From JAFAGO01 sp031987605 (GTDB taxonomy: Bacteria; Bacteroidota; Bacteroidia; Flavobacteriales; Weeksellaceae): a DNA stretch of 64,000 bases. The stretch is from positions 62,001 through 126,000 of the forward strand of contig DALZZF010000006.1 in the NCBI GenBank assembly GCA_031987605.1, in the 5' to 3' direction. Shown piece by piece: positions 1 to 7,887 of this stretch (the stretch's first letter is position 1; each line of letters begins with the position of its first letter). A program made the translations under genes and the position numbers. Below the pieces are notes generated by a model. That model saw only the letters and a list, made by a program, of their open reading frames with translations, ran no database searches and was not told the origin of the DNA.

Positions 1-359
1 CGCCGACTTACGAGCGAATTAAATCCTTAAAGCAACGGGGAATTATCATTAAAAACGTAGCCATTGTGGACCGTGAACTTGCCGGATTTGGTATTATGTC
101 GTATTGCAATATCGTGCTGAAAGAGCAATCGCAGAAGAAACTTCAGGAATTTGAAGATAAAATCAAAAACGAAGTACAGGTTCTGGAAGTAGTCAGCATG
201 TCCGGAACGTACGATTATATGATTAAAGTGATCGCCAAAGACATCAACGATTACAATTCTTTCATGACTAATATTGTCGCCAATATCCCGAATATCGGGC
301 AATATCACAGTGCTATCGTTCTTTCCGTGGTGAAAGATGAAACCAAAATTCCCATGTAA
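1..359 (+). CDS. Lrp/AsnC family transcriptional regulator, C-terminal part (5' end outside window)
   Basis: The frame is open from base 3 and reads PTYERIKSLKQRGII, which resembles the end of an AsnC-type helix-turn-helix domain. A complete RAM/AsnC ligand-binding domain follows and ends at the TAA at 357-359. About 118 codons are visible, so roughly 30-40 N-terminal residues with most of the DNA-binding helices lie upstream of the window. Family members form octamers or tetramers and bind amino acids through the RAM domain; the effector cannot be read from sequence. An internal Met at base 66 is not the start, because the homology continues upstream of it. The next gene is convergent. Confidence 0.85.
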   Translation, partial: PTYERIKSLKQRGIIIKNVAIVDRELAGFGIMSYCNIVLKEQSQKKLQEFEDKIKNEVQVLEVVSMSGTYDYMIKVIAKDINDYNSFMTNIVANIPNIGQYHSAIVLSVVKDETKIPM

Positions 360-432
360 ATTCAAGGAAATCTTTTTTTTGCATTTTCAATGGATTTGGT
401 ACATCGGGAAGGCTGATTTTATCAGAAATTCT

Positions 433-1077
433 TTAAAATTCCACACCCAAATCACGCAATTCTTCTTCCAGATTGGTTTCCGGCGTAATGTGAATGGTGA
501 TGAAACCCAGACTTTTTGCTATTTCGATATTCTTGGCATTATCATCAATAAACACCGATTCTTCAGCTTTGATGTGATAGCGGTCGAGCAGAACCTGCCA
601 GATTTTAGGATCGGGTTTGATGAGTTTTTCGGTTCCGGAAACCACAATTTTACCTTCAAATATTCTGAAGAAATCATAATGTTTTAGCGCATAAGGAAAG
701 GTTTCGGCAGACCAGTTGGTCAATCCGAAAAGCTCGTATTTTGTGTGTTGTAATTTTCTTAAAACGGCAACATTTTCAGGAATATCACTTTTCAGCATGG
801 TGGTCCAGTTATCATAAAATGCGCGAATTTCTTTTTCCCATTCCGGGAATTTTTCAATCTGGATTTCGGTTCCTTCTTTCAGTGTTCTGCCACGATCCTG
901 CTCGGCATTCCATTCATCGGTAGCGATATTTTTAAGGAAATATTCCATTTTTTCATCATCATTGAAATAATCTTTGTAAAAATAGCGCTGGTTCCAGTCC
1001 ATGACCACGCCGCCAAAATCGAAAATAATATTTTTAATCGTGTTTTGGTTTGAATGCTGGAGGTTTGAAGTACTCAT
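433..1077 (-). CDS. HAD family hydrolase, YihX-like sugar-phosphate phosphatase type
   Basis: A 214-residue haloacid dehalogenase superfamily protein. Motif I is FDFGGVVMDW with the nucleophile at Asp20; the usual second Asp (+2) is Gly22, as in the YihX/glucose-1-phosphate phosphatase branch (DLGNV). Motif II is GLTNWS around Thr120, motif III is Lys154 (KLIKPDP) and motif IV is the Asp178-Asp179 pair (FIDDN). All catalytic positions for a magnesium-dependent phosphohydrolase are present. Substrate is unknown; YihX-like use of hexose phosphates is a family inference. The start ATG at 1077 precedes the first strand by about 16 residues; no better internal start is seen. The gene lies 17 bp downstream of the HsdR-N-like gene on the same strand, so the two are probably co-transcribed. 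Confidence 0.85.
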   Translation of the reverse strand: MSTSNLQHSNQNTIKNIIFDFGGVVMDWNQRYFYKDYFNDDEKMEYFLKNIATDEWNAEQDRGRTLKEGTEIQIEKFPEWEKEIRAFYDNWTTMLKSDIPENVAVLRKLQHTKYELFGLTNWSAETFPYALKHYDFFRIFEGKIVVSGTEKLIKPDPKIWQVLLDRYHIKAEESVFIDDNAKNIEIAKSLGFITIHITPETNLEEELRDLGVEF

Positions 1078-1094
1078 TTTATCGTATTTTATTT

Positions 1095-1529
1095 TTAAAA
1101 GTTAAAAGGTTCAAAAGTATACTCATCATTTTTAAATACCGCAAAAATATGCTGCAGACCATTGGTGAGAATAATGTTTTCCGCACCGATTACGGAATTG
1201 TATCTCGCCGTTTGTTCAAAAGTTTTTTCTGTTAATTTGATGTGGGGAGCTTTGCATTCCACCAAAATTTTGGGTAGCGTTTTTTCAGTCACCAGCAAAT
1301 CAATTCTTTTGGTAAGACCATTGAGTTCAATTTTTCTTTCTGTAATCAATGCTGAGGCAAAATATCCTTTTACATGGAGAAAATAGTGAATCCAGTTTTG
1401 CCGTACCCATTCCTCAGGAGTCAGCAGCAGCCACGATTTCCGAATTCCATCATAAATAAAAAACTTATCTTTGTCTTTCCTGAATTTAAAGTCAAATTGT
1501 TCGGGAAAATTCAGTTTCGGAAGCTCCAT
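1095..1529 (-). CDS. type I restriction enzyme R protein N-terminal (HsdR_N) domain protein, stand-alone
   Basis: A 144-residue protein that is essentially only the HsdR N-terminal nuclease domain. The PD-(D/E)xK signature is visible: RID with Asp77, then the E91-C-K93 pair after a hydrophobic strand (KILVECKAP), then a Q106-x3-Y110 motif, as in type I R subunits. No helicase domain and no hsdM or hsdS genes are nearby, so it is not part of a restriction system here. It is divergent from holA with only 8 bp between start codons. From memory, this pairing with holA recurs in Bacteroidota, which would suggest a housekeeping DNA role; that role is inference and unknown. Some annotations would call it a hypothetical protein. 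Confidence 0.8.
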   Translation of the reverse strand: MELPKLNFPEQFDFKFRKDKDKFFIYDGIRKSWLLLTPEEWVRQNWIHYFLHVKGYFASALITERKIELNGLTKRIDLLVTEKTLPKILVECKAPHIKLTEKTFEQTARYNSVIGAENIILTNGLQHIFAVFKNDEYTFEPFNF

Positions 1530-1537
1530 GTATTTGT

Positions 1538-2578
1538 ATGAAAGATTTAGATTTACTCCTCAAAAATATTAAAAATAAAGAACTTTTACCGCTTTATTTT
1601 CTTCATGGTGAAGAGCCATATTATATCGATGTTGCTGTAAAAGCCTTTGAAAACGGAGTTCTGGAAGAAGATGAAAAAGCATTCAACCAGATTGTGGTTT
1701 ACGGAAAAGATACCAATTATCTCGATATTCTGGCTTCTGCACGGCAATTTCCGATGATGGGTGATAAATTACTCATCATTGTAAAAGAAGCTCAGGATTT
1801 AAAACTGAATGAAGAGGAAACCACCGCATTGCTGAATTATGCTGAAAATCCGGTAGAATCCACCATTCTGGTTTTTGCCCATAAAAACAAAAAATTAGAC
1901 GGAAAAAAACGCAAACTCAACGATCTTCTGAAGAAAAAAAAGTACATCTATCAAAGTGATAAAATGAAGGACTATGATGTTCCAAAATTTATCGCTTCAG
2001 AACTTCAGAAAGCCAAAATAAAAACCACTGCAATTATTCCAAACCTTCTTTCAGAATATCTCGGGACCGATCTTTCCCGAATCGCTAATGAAGTGAATAA
2101 ATTGAAACTCGTTATCAAAGAAGGCGAAATTCTCGACGAAAAAGCGGTGGAGAAACACATCGGAATCAGCAAGGAATTCAACGTGTTTGAACTTCAGAAA
2201 GCACTCGGCGCAAAAGATTCCGCAAAAGCCATGAAGATTGTGTATTATATGGGCAAAAATCCGAAAACCAGTCCGCTTGTGATGACGGTGGGGTTCCTGT
2301 ACAATTATTTTTCCAATATCATTTTGTATCATACTTTGCCCGGCGCATCGCCGCAAACGTTGGCTTCAGAGCTGGGAATCAATCCGTATTTCGTGAAAGA
2401 TTACGCTTTGGCAGCAAGAATGTATCCTCTGAAACTGGCAACCAGAATCATTTCCATCCTTCGGGAAACCGATCTCAAAAGCAAAGGTCTGGGGGTAAAC
2501 CAAACCGACGACAGTGAATTGCTAAAGGAAATGGTGTACAAAATCCTGAATGTTGATAAGGTAAAAGTGAAGGTGTGA
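1538..2578 (+). CDS. holA: DNA polymerase III subunit delta
   Basis: A 346-residue delta subunit of the clamp loader, which opens the beta sliding clamp and loads it on primed DNA. The N-terminal region has the typical opening LYFLHGEEPYYID followed by a AAA+-like fold without a functional Walker A, as in other delta proteins. The middle carries the family element LGTDLSRIANEVNKL, and the C-terminal collar region follows (about residues 210-340). Length matches the family (about 330-345). The ATG at 1538 is 8 bp from the divergent HsdR-N-like start, so its promoter must lie within that neighbouring gene. A repeat-rich intergenic region follows the stop. Confidence 0.93.
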   Translation: MKDLDLLLKNIKNKELLPLYFLHGEEPYYIDVAVKAFENGVLEEDEKAFNQIVVYGKDTNYLDILASARQFPMMGDKLLIIVKEAQDLKLNEEETTALLNYAENPVESTILVFAHKNKKLDGKKRKLNDLLKKKKYIYQSDKMKDYDVPKFIASELQKAKIKTTAIIPNLLSEYLGTDLSRIANEVNKLKLVIKEGEILDEKAVEKHIGISKEFNVFELQKALGAKDSAKAMKIVYYMGKNPKTSPLVMTVGFLYNYFSNIILYHTLPGASPQTLASELGINPYFVKDYALAARMYPLKLATRIISILRETDLKSKGLGVNQTDDSELLKEMVYKILNVDKVKVKV

Positions 2579-2581
2579 AAA

Positions 2582-2636
2582 TTCCCCTTCTTTTAGAAGG
2601 GGTGGCAAAATTTTCTATAAAATTTTGACGGGGTAG
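2582..2636 (+). repeat. dispersed hairpin repeat (CCCCTTC/GAAGGGG type), downstream of holA
   Basis: The segment has a 7-bp stem CCCCTTC/GAAGGGG (2584-2590 with 2596-2602), a second inverted repeat AAAATTTT/AAAATTTT, and a terminal GACGGGGTAG. A clearly related copy lies in the opposite orientation at 31709-31765. It may also help end holA transcripts, but there is no clear T tract. Confidence 0.7.
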
Positions 2637-2642
2637 TTTTAA

Positions 2643-2694
2643 GCCCCAAAGGGGCGAAATACATTAGCCACGGGTGTACCTACCCCACGCATAC
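2643..2694 (+). repeat. REP-like hairpin repeat (GCCCC-AAA-GGGGC then GAAAT)
   Basis: A perfect 5-bp stem GCCCC/GGGGC with an AAA loop (2643-2655) is followed directly by GAAATACATTAGCC and a GGGT...ACCC segment. The same order, short hairpin then GAAAT/GAATT then AGC then a second hairpin, is found at 23225-23458 and 58040-58118. This makes it one member of a dispersed intergenic family. Confidence 0.6.
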
Positions 2695-2771
2695 AATCAA
2701 CATCCCAATTAAAATTGCATTTATGATTATCTGTTTTCCTCTGCGGAAATCGCGGTGTGAATGTGTTAAAA

Positions 2772-3539
2772 TTATAACTCTTTTTTCCACAATTCCGCAA
2801 AATCAATAAACTCCGAAACGGAAAGTTCCTCTGCGCGTTTGTCCATAAAAACATGGGTTTTCAAAACCTCCGGAATATTTAAAACTTTCAAAGCATTGGA
2901 CAATTTTTTTCTTCTTTGGTTAAAGCCCGCTTTCACAATACTTTTAAACAAAACTTCATTTCCCTCAAGTCCGGATTTTGGATTTCTGGTAAGGCGGATA
3001 ACTCCAGATTTTACTTTTGGTGGCGGATTAAATACCTTTTCAGAAACGGTAAAAAGATAATCCACATCATAATACGCCTGCACCAAAACCGACAGAATTC
3101 CGTAATCTTTAGTTCTCGGAACCGCTGCCGTTCTTTCTGCAACTTCCTTCTGAAACATTCCGCACATTTCCGGAATCAGCGTAAAATTATCGACAATTTT
3201 AAAAAGAATTTGCGAAGAAATATTGTAAGGAAAGTTCCCAATTACAGCAATTTGTCCGTTGGTAAGCGTTGGTAAATCCGCTTTCAGAAAATCTCCTGCA
3301 AAATGATCTTCCAGAATGGAGTAGTGCAGTTTCAGGTAGTCAATCGATTCCTGATCGATCTCTGCCAGAAACAATTTCTGGGATTTTTCCAAAAGATATT
3401 TGGTTAAAACTCCGGTTCCCGGTCCCACTTCCAGAATGGTTTCATACCCGTGAAAAGAAAGTCCTTCCACAATTTTTCGTGCGATATTTTCGTCTGTCAG
3501 AAAATGTTGGCCGAGGTGTTTTTTGGCTCTTACAGTCAA
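2772..3539 (-). CDS. rsmA: 16S rRNA (adenine(1518)-N(6)/adenine(1519)-N(6))-dimethyltransferase
   Basis: A 255-residue RsmA/KsgA enzyme that dimethylates two adjacent adenines in the 3' terminal hairpin of 16S rRNA during small-subunit assembly. The N-terminus carries the family signature KKHLGQHFLTD. The SAM-binding motif EVGPGTGVLT spans residues 37-46, and the catalytic motif NFPYNIS is at 102-108 (consensus N-L/F-P-Y). The C-terminal RNA-binding helical domain is present to the end. Length is normal. The gene is convergent with holA across a repeat region. Its start ATG at 3539 lies 90 bp from the start of the divergently transcribed ftsX. Confidence 0.95.
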   Translation of the reverse strand: MTVRAKKHLGQHFLTDENIARKIVEGLSFHGYETILEVGPGTGVLTKYLLEKSQKLFLAEIDQESIDYLKLHYSILEDHFAGDFLKADLPTLTNGQIAVIGNFPYNISSQILFKIVDNFTLIPEMCGMFQKEVAERTAAVPRTKDYGILSVLVQAYYDVDYLFTVSEKVFNPPPKVKSGVIRLTRNPKSGLEGNEVLFKSIVKAGFNQRRKKLSNALKVLNIPEVLKTHVFMDKRAEELSVSEFIDFAELWKKEL

Positions 3540-3629
3540 AGCTTTTTTATGATTTCGTTAACAATGATTTTCGTGATTCGTCCGCTAATTTCGGAAGATT
3601 TTTTCTATTTTAGCCGAAAATTTTTCTTA

Positions 3630-4529
3630 ATGGCTAAAACGGTAGATGATTTTAACAAAAGAAGGCTGCGCTCCAGCAATATTACAGTTACCATCAGTAT
3701 TGCCCTTGTTTTGTTTCTGGTTGGACTTTTCGGATTAATTCTGATTAATGCCCAGAAATATTCCGATTACATCAAAGAGCAACTGGTTGTGAATGCTTTT
3801 TTTGATGAAAATTACGATGCAAAAGATTCAGCGAAAATCGCAAAGCAGGAAACTGAAGCGGTTAAACAGATTCAGGCATTTCCGTTTGTGAAAAAAGCAA
3901 CTTTCATCTCCAGAAAAATGGCAACTGCGGAAGCCAAAAAAAGTTTGGGAGTGGATAGTGATGCACTGTTTGAAGAAGATATTTTCCCGGCTTCTGTGGA
4001 AGTTTCGCTTCAGCCGGAATATGTGGCTCCTGAAAAAATTGACGGAGTTTTAAAGCAACTTTCAACAGTTCCCGCGATTAAGGAAGTAAAAAACAACTCA
4101 TCGCTTACCGCAGATATTTTCAATAATCTGGAAAGGATTTTGAAATGGATTCTCGGTTTTTCCGTATTGTTTCTGGTGTTGGCCATTGTGTTGATTAACA
4201 ATTCCATCCGTTTGAAAATATTTTCAAAAAGATTTATCATTAAAACCATGCAATTGGTGGGGGCAAAACGCCGCTTTATTTTGAAACCTTTCATTCTGGA
4301 AGCCATTCTTCTTGGTGTAATTGGTGCCGCAATCGGACTTATCGCATTATTCGGAGTCTGGTATTATTTCACCAAAGAAATCGGGGCGGATTTCGTACAG
4401 GATTCCAATCAATACATACTTTTGGTTTTAGGAGTGATTCTTTTGGGCGTTTTTATTACCGTTATCAGTACTATTTTTGCAACCTGGAGATTCCTGAGAA
4501 GTAATGTGGACGACCTTTATTATTCATAA
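3630..4529 (+). CDS. ftsX: cell division protein FtsX (ABC transporter-like permease)
   Basis: A 299-residue integral membrane protein of the FtsEX complex, which couples ATP hydrolysis by FtsE to activation of septal peptidoglycan hydrolases. It begins MAKTVDDFNKRR, has a first membrane segment at about residues 20-45, a periplasmic domain of about 120 residues, and three further membrane segments in the C-terminal FtsX domain. The frame is open upstream to 3450, but that extension overlaps the divergent rsmA and contains no homologous sequence, so the ATG at 3630 is chosen. DUF3098 follows after 2 bp and uppP, truB lie on the same strand, giving an envelope/translation cluster. ftsE is not adjacent, which is common in Bacteroidota. 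Confidence 0.9.
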   Translation: MAKTVDDFNKRRLRSSNITVTISIALVLFLVGLFGLILINAQKYSDYIKEQLVVNAFFDENYDAKDSAKIAKQETEAVKQIQAFPFVKKATFISRKMATAEAKKSLGVDSDALFEEDIFPASVEVSLQPEYVAPEKIDGVLKQLSTVPAIKEVKNNSSLTADIFNNLERILKWILGFSVLFLVLAIVLINNSIRLKIFSKRFIIKTMQLVGAKRRFILKPFILEAILLGVIGAAIGLIALFGVWYYFTKEIGADFVQDSNQYILLVLGVILLGVFITVISTIFATWRFLRSNVDDLYYS

Positions 4530-4531
4530 AA

Positions 4532-4843
4532 ATGGCAAAGAAAAAACAAACCTTTTCCGCTGATACTTTCGGTAAAAAAGAAAATACTGTTACGGCAGAA
4601 AATCACTTCTATTTTGGTAAAGAAAACTTCAAATGGATGCTGATCGGCTTAGCATTCATTTTGGTGGGTTTTATCCTGATGATGGGATCTTCCGCGAATA
4701 CAAGACCGGACGGAACTTTTGATCCTACCTATTGGAATGACGGCATTTTTTCAGTCGTTCGCATTCGGATTGCGCCGTTTCTGGTGGTTGCCGGTTTTGC
4801 CATTGAAGCGTATGCTATTTTGAAAAGAAGAAAAAAAGCATAA
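4532..4843 (+). CDS. DUF3098 domain-containing small membrane protein
   Basis: A 103-residue protein with an N-terminal charged stretch, a conserved opening NHFYFGKENFKWM, a first membrane helix at about 34-52 and a second at about 78-96, separated by a short loop with the motif DPTYWNDGIFSVVRI. This arrangement matches DUF3098, a Bacteroidota-restricted family that is characteristically located directly after ftsX. It starts 2 bp after the ftsX stop, so the two are translationally coupled or at least co-transcribed. Function is unknown; the position suggests a role near the division machinery. Confidence 0.87.
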   Translation: MAKKKQTFSADTFGKKENTVTAENHFYFGKENFKWMLIGLAFILVGFILMMGSSANTRPDGTFDPTYWNDGIFSVVRIRIAPFLVVAGFAIEAYAILKRRKKA

Positions 4844-4883
4844 TTTTCTTTATTAAAAATTGAATTAAAATACTGAAATACAG

Positions 4884-4925
4884 AACTTTGTCTGAGTGAT
4901 TAATCTTCGGCAAAGTTTTTTTTAA
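4884..4925 (+). terminator. possible intrinsic terminator between DUF3098 gene and uppP
   Basis: A 7-bp stem AACTTTG/CAAAGTT (4884-4890 with 4911-4917) with a 20-nt loop is followed by a run of T. The large loop makes this only moderately convincing. Confidence 0.45.
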
Positions 4926-4940
4926 ATATTACAATTATCA

Positions 4941-5756
4941 ATGGATTTACTTAGAGCAATACTCATTGCCATTATTGAAGGACTTACGGAATATCTTCCC
5001 GTTTCATCGACCGCACACATGATTTTTACCAGTGCGATTTTTGGTATTCAGGAAGACGAATTTGTAAAAATGTTTCAGGTTTCCATACAATTTGGAGCCA
5101 TTCTGGCGGTGGTTTTTCTGTATTGGAAAAAGTTTTTCAATTTTAAAAATCTTAATTTTTACCTGAAACTTGTCGTTGCCGTTCTTCCCGCATTAATCTT
5201 TGGAAAACTATTGGATGACAAAATCGAATCCGTTCTCGGAGATCCTATTCCCATTGCGATTGTTTTGATTATCGGAGGGATTTTTCTTCTATTCATCGAC
5301 AAAATTTTTACCAGCCAGACCATTGATGATGAAAAGGAAATTACCTTTAAATCTGCCATCATTATCGGTTTATGGCAGTGCCTTGCCATGATGCCCGGAA
5401 CCAGTCGCAGTGCAGCATCGATTATCGGAGGAATGCAACAAAAACTCACCCGGAAAGCTGCCGCAGAATTCTCATTTTTTCTGGCGGTTCCAACGATGCT
5501 TGCCGTTACTTTTTATTCAATTTTTGTAAAAGATTGGGGAGCCGATTCCTCATCAAAAATAAAAGGATACGAAATGCTGATGCAGGGTGATAATCTGATG
5601 TATTTTCTGGTAGGAAATATAATTGCTTTTGTAGTGGCGGTAATCGCCATTAAATTTTTTATCGGAGTGCTGACCAAATATGGTTTTAAACCTTGGGGAT
5701 GGTACAGAATTGTGGTAGGAATTTTATTGCTGATTTATTTCTCTGCTGTGAAGTAA
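4941..5756 (+). CDS. uppP: undecaprenyl-diphosphatase (UppP/BacA)
   Basis: A 271-residue polytopic membrane enzyme that dephosphorylates undecaprenyl pyrophosphate, recycling the lipid carrier for peptidoglycan and other cell-surface polymers. Motif 1 is EGLTEYLPVSSTAHM with Glu13, Glu17, Ser22 and His26; motif 2 is PGTSRSA at about 152-158 with Arg157. These are the metal and phosphate binding residues of the BacA family. Seven to eight hydrophobic segments are visible. Length matches the family. It precedes truB by 45 bp and may be co-transcribed with it. Confidence 0.95.
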   Translation: MDLLRAILIAIIEGLTEYLPVSSTAHMIFTSAIFGIQEDEFVKMFQVSIQFGAILAVVFLYWKKFFNFKNLNFYLKLVVAVLPALIFGKLLDDKIESVLGDPIPIAIVLIIGGIFLLFIDKIFTSQTIDDEKEITFKSAIIIGLWQCLAMMPGTSRSAASIIGGMQQKLTRKAAAEFSFFLAVPTMLAVTFYSIFVKDWGADSSSKIKGYEMLMQGDNLMYFLVGNIIAFVVAVIAIKFFIGVLTKYGFKPWGWYRIVVGILLLIYFSAVK

Positions 5757-5801
5757 TTCCCAGATTTTTCAGAATTTGTATATCTAAAAATCGTAAATCC
5801 T

Positions 5802-6506
5802 ATGAACGCTGAAGAACTACAATCCGGACATATTTTTTTACTGGACAAACCTTTGGACTGGACTTCTTTTCAGGCGGTAAATAAACTGAAATACAAACTG
5901 AAAAGAGAGTTTAAAGAACTTCCGAAAAAATTTAAAATCGGCCATGCCGGAACGCTTGATCCTAAAGCAACCGGACTTTTAATTGTATGCACCGGAAAAT
6001 TCACCAAGAAAATTCCTGAAATTCAGGATGCACCAAAAGAATATCGGGCAGAAATAAAATTGGGAGCACAAACCGAAAGCTACGATACCGAAAAACCGGA
6101 AATTCTTCATCAGGATATTTCGCTCATTTCTCATCCGATGATTGAGGATGTTTTAAAAAGTTTTGTGGGAGAAATTGAACAAAAACCGCCCGTTTTCTCT
6201 GCCATAAAAATTGAGGGTAAACGCGCCTACAATTTGGCAAGAGCAGGAAATACGGAGGTTGAAATGAAACCCAGAAAAATGACCATTCATTACATCAACG
6301 ATGTGGAAATTGATCTTCCTTTTGTGCGTTTTACCGTGGGGTGTTCCAAAGGTACGTATATTCGCAGTCTGGCGCATGATATTGGACAAAAACTGGATGT
6401 AGGAGCGTATTTAACTCAGTTGAGACGAACGAAAATTGGGGATTATCATGTAAATCACGCATCCGGAATGTATCTGGACAACGTATTTAATTTTAGCGAT
6501 AAATAA
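5802..6506 (+). CDS. truB: tRNA pseudouridine(55) synthase TruB
   Basis: A 234-residue enzyme that converts uridine 55 in the T-psi-C loop of tRNA to pseudouridine. The N-terminal KPLDWTSF motif and the catalytic loop GHAGTLDPKATGLL (Asp53) are intact, as are the downstream KIEGKRAY and CSKGTYIRSLAHDIG motifs. The protein lacks a C-terminal PUA domain and is therefore shorter than the E. coli enzyme, which is usual in Bacteroidota. The stop lies 7 bp before the TTG start of the next pseudouridine synthase, so the two rRNA/tRNA modification genes form a pair. Confidence 0.95.
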   Translation: MNAEELQSGHIFLLDKPLDWTSFQAVNKLKYKLKREFKELPKKFKIGHAGTLDPKATGLLIVCTGKFTKKIPEIQDAPKEYRAEIKLGAQTESYDTEKPEILHQDISLISHPMIEDVLKSFVGEIEQKPPVFSAIKIEGKRAYNLARAGNTEVEMKPRKMTIHYINDVEIDLPFVRFTVGCSKGTYIRSLAHDIGQKLDVGAYLTQLRRTKIGDYHVNHASGMYLDNVFNFSDK

Positions 6507-6513
6507 AAATATT

Positions 6514-7236
6514 TTGGAGAAAATCCGTATCAATAAATATCTATCAGAAGTTGGCTTTTGTTCCAGAAGAGCCGCCGATAAACTTTTGGAAGAAGGCAGA
6601 ATTACTGTGAACGGAAAAATTCCGGAACTGGGAACTAAAGTTTCGGAGGAAGATGAAATTTTTGTCAACGGAAAATCCATCCGGAAAGTTGAAGAAGATT
6701 TTGTGTACATCGCATTTAATAAACCCGTAGGAATTGTTTGTACCACCGATACAAAACGCGAGAAAAATAATATTGTGGATTACATCAACCATCCGAAAAG
6801 AATTTTCCCGATCGGAAGGCTGGATAAACCCAGTGAAGGTTTAATTCTTTTGACTTCGGACGGTGATATTGTAAATAAAATTTTACGCGCCCGAAACAAT
6901 CACGAAAAAGAATATATAGTGCGGGTAAATAAACCGATTACCCCACAATTTCTTGAAAAAATGCGAAACGGAGTGCCGATTCTGGATACCGTTACCCGAA
7001 AATGTATTGTTGATAAAATTGATGATGTGCACTTCCGGATTATTCTGACGCAGGGACTAAACCGGCAAATCCGCAGAATGTGCGAATATCTGGGATATGA
7101 GGTGAAAAAACTCAAACGTGTGCGCATTATGAATATTAAACTCGATATTCCGGTGGGAAAATGGCGAAATCTTACCAATGAAGAATTACTGGATCTCAAT
7201 ACTTCTCTTGAAGATTCTCATAAAACATGGGATTAA
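6514..7236 (+). CDS. RNA pseudouridine synthase, RsuA/RluB/RluE/RluF family (RluF-like)
   Basis: A 240-residue protein with an N-terminal S4 RNA-binding domain (residues 1-50, IRINKYLSEVGFCSRRAAD) and a catalytic domain carrying GRLDKPSEGLILLTSDGD, whose Asp104 is the nucleophile. A downstream QGLNRQIRRMCEYLGYEV element is typical of RluF, which modifies U2604 of 23S rRNA in E. coli; the exact target here is inference. The start is TTG at 6514: the S4 domain begins at the second residue and there is no ATG nearby. The TAA stop at 7234-7236 directly abuts a small inverted-repeat element. Confidence 0.87.
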   Translation: MEKIRINKYLSEVGFCSRRAADKLLEEGRITVNGKIPELGTKVSEEDEIFVNGKSIRKVEEDFVYIAFNKPVGIVCTTDTKREKNNIVDYINHPKRIFPIGRLDKPSEGLILLTSDGDIVNKILRARNNHEKEYIVRVNKPITPQFLEKMRNGVPILDTVTRKCIVDKIDDVHFRIILTQGLNRQIRRMCEYLGYEVKKLKRVRIMNIKLDIPVGKWRNLTNEELLDLNTSLEDSHKTWD

Positions 7237-7419
7237 GAGACTGTTTAAATTTTATTGCTAAAAATTTTTATAGGTATTTTGAGATGGATTTCATGTTTGC
7301 AGATTTAACTGGCTAAATCAAAAATAAGAAATAGAAATACGCTCAAAAGAACATCAAAATTTAGCAAAGGTGATTTTCTGAGGCTATATAAAAAAATCGG
7401 TAAAATTTTAAACGGGCTC
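7237..7419. mobile_element. MITE-like element of 183 bp with imperfect terminal inverted repeats and TAA duplication
   Basis: The element begins GAGACTGTTTAAATTTTA and ends with the complement of GAGCCCGTTTAAAATTTTA. It is flanked on the left by TAA (7234-7236, the stop codon of the preceding gene) and on the right by TAA (7420-7422), consistent with a 3-bp target duplication. It encodes no protein. Its right half in reverse complement is close to the 74-bp element at 32250-32323, sharing the interior around TATATAG and CAGAAAATCA. GAG ends and a TNA target are known for the IS1031 group of IS5, so mobilisation by such an IS is plausible but unproven. It lies between convergent genes. Confidence 0.75.
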
Positions 7420-7862
7420 TAATACTTTTCAGTTAAATACCGATAGGCGTTCAGATATTTATTCAGTCGTTTAATATCTTTTTTTGTCAGTTCACGATTG
7501 ACTCTTCGAAGATCCATATTGTCGCGCAGATCGTTCAGTTTCACTGCAATCGCAAGTGGTGACTGCTCGGTTCTTTTTATGAATGCTTCGTAATCTTCTT
7601 CCGGTGAAGTTTTCGTAATACATTCAATGGCAAACAGGATATTTTCAGGAAAGCCTTCTTTACGCAAATCATCAATGGAATATTCCGGGCAGTCTTCCAC
7701 AACATCGTGAAGTACGCCCACCATTTTTTCATCCAAAGTTTTTCCGTAATTCATCACGCGCATTACATGACCAATATAGGGAGCATCATATTTGTCTGTT
7801 TGATTTTCATGCGCAATTTGGGCGATTTTAATGGCTTTATGAAGAAGATTTTCTTTCGTCAT
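7419..7862 (-). CDS. HD domain protein (RelA/SpoT-type HD hydrolase fold)
   Basis: A 147-residue protein, MTKENLLHKA onward, consisting of one HD domain. Metal ligands are visible as GHVMRV (His32) and LHDVVED (His52-Asp53, Glu56-Asp57), and the pattern AHENQTDKYDAPYIGH resembles the HD part of RelA/SpoT hydrolases. The synthetase domain is absent, so a small alarmone hydrolase or another phosphohydrolase is possible; substrate is unknown. The frame extends to 7934, but a TATTTTTG promoter element at 7880-7887 would place the transcript start inside that extension, which supports starting at 7862 (or the adjacent ATG at 7865). The TAG stop touches the 183-bp inverted-repeat element. Confidence 0.82.
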   Translation of the reverse strand: MTKENLLHKAIKIAQIAHENQTDKYDAPYIGHVMRVMNYGKTLDEKMVGVLHDVVEDCPEYSIDDLRKEGFPENILFAIECITKTSPEEDYEAFIKRTEQSPLAIAVKLNDLRDNMDLRRVNRELTKKDIKRLNKYLNAYRYLTEKY

Positions 7863-7879
7863 CATTATTTTAATTTGTA

Positions 7880-7887
7880 CAAAAATA
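7880..7887 (-). promoter_or_regulatory. -7 promoter element (TATTTTTG) of the HD gene
   Basis: Read on the minus strand the site is TATTTTTG, matching the Bacteroidetes consensus TAnnTTTG, with a TTG about 21 nt upstream. It lies 15 nt before the ATG pair of the HD gene. Confidence 0.55.

Noticed and set aside
1095..1529. Restriction-modification system
   Set aside because: Only the HsdR N-terminal domain is present; there is no helicase domain and no methylase or specificity subunit.
3450..3629. 60-codon N-terminal extension of FtsX
   Set aside because: It overlaps the divergent rsmA coding sequence and lacks homology; the ATG at 3630 is standard.
4844..4940. tRNA or small RNA gene in the gap before uppP
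   Set aside because: The only structure is a 7-bp stem with a 20-nt loop and T run; no cloverleaf can be formed.
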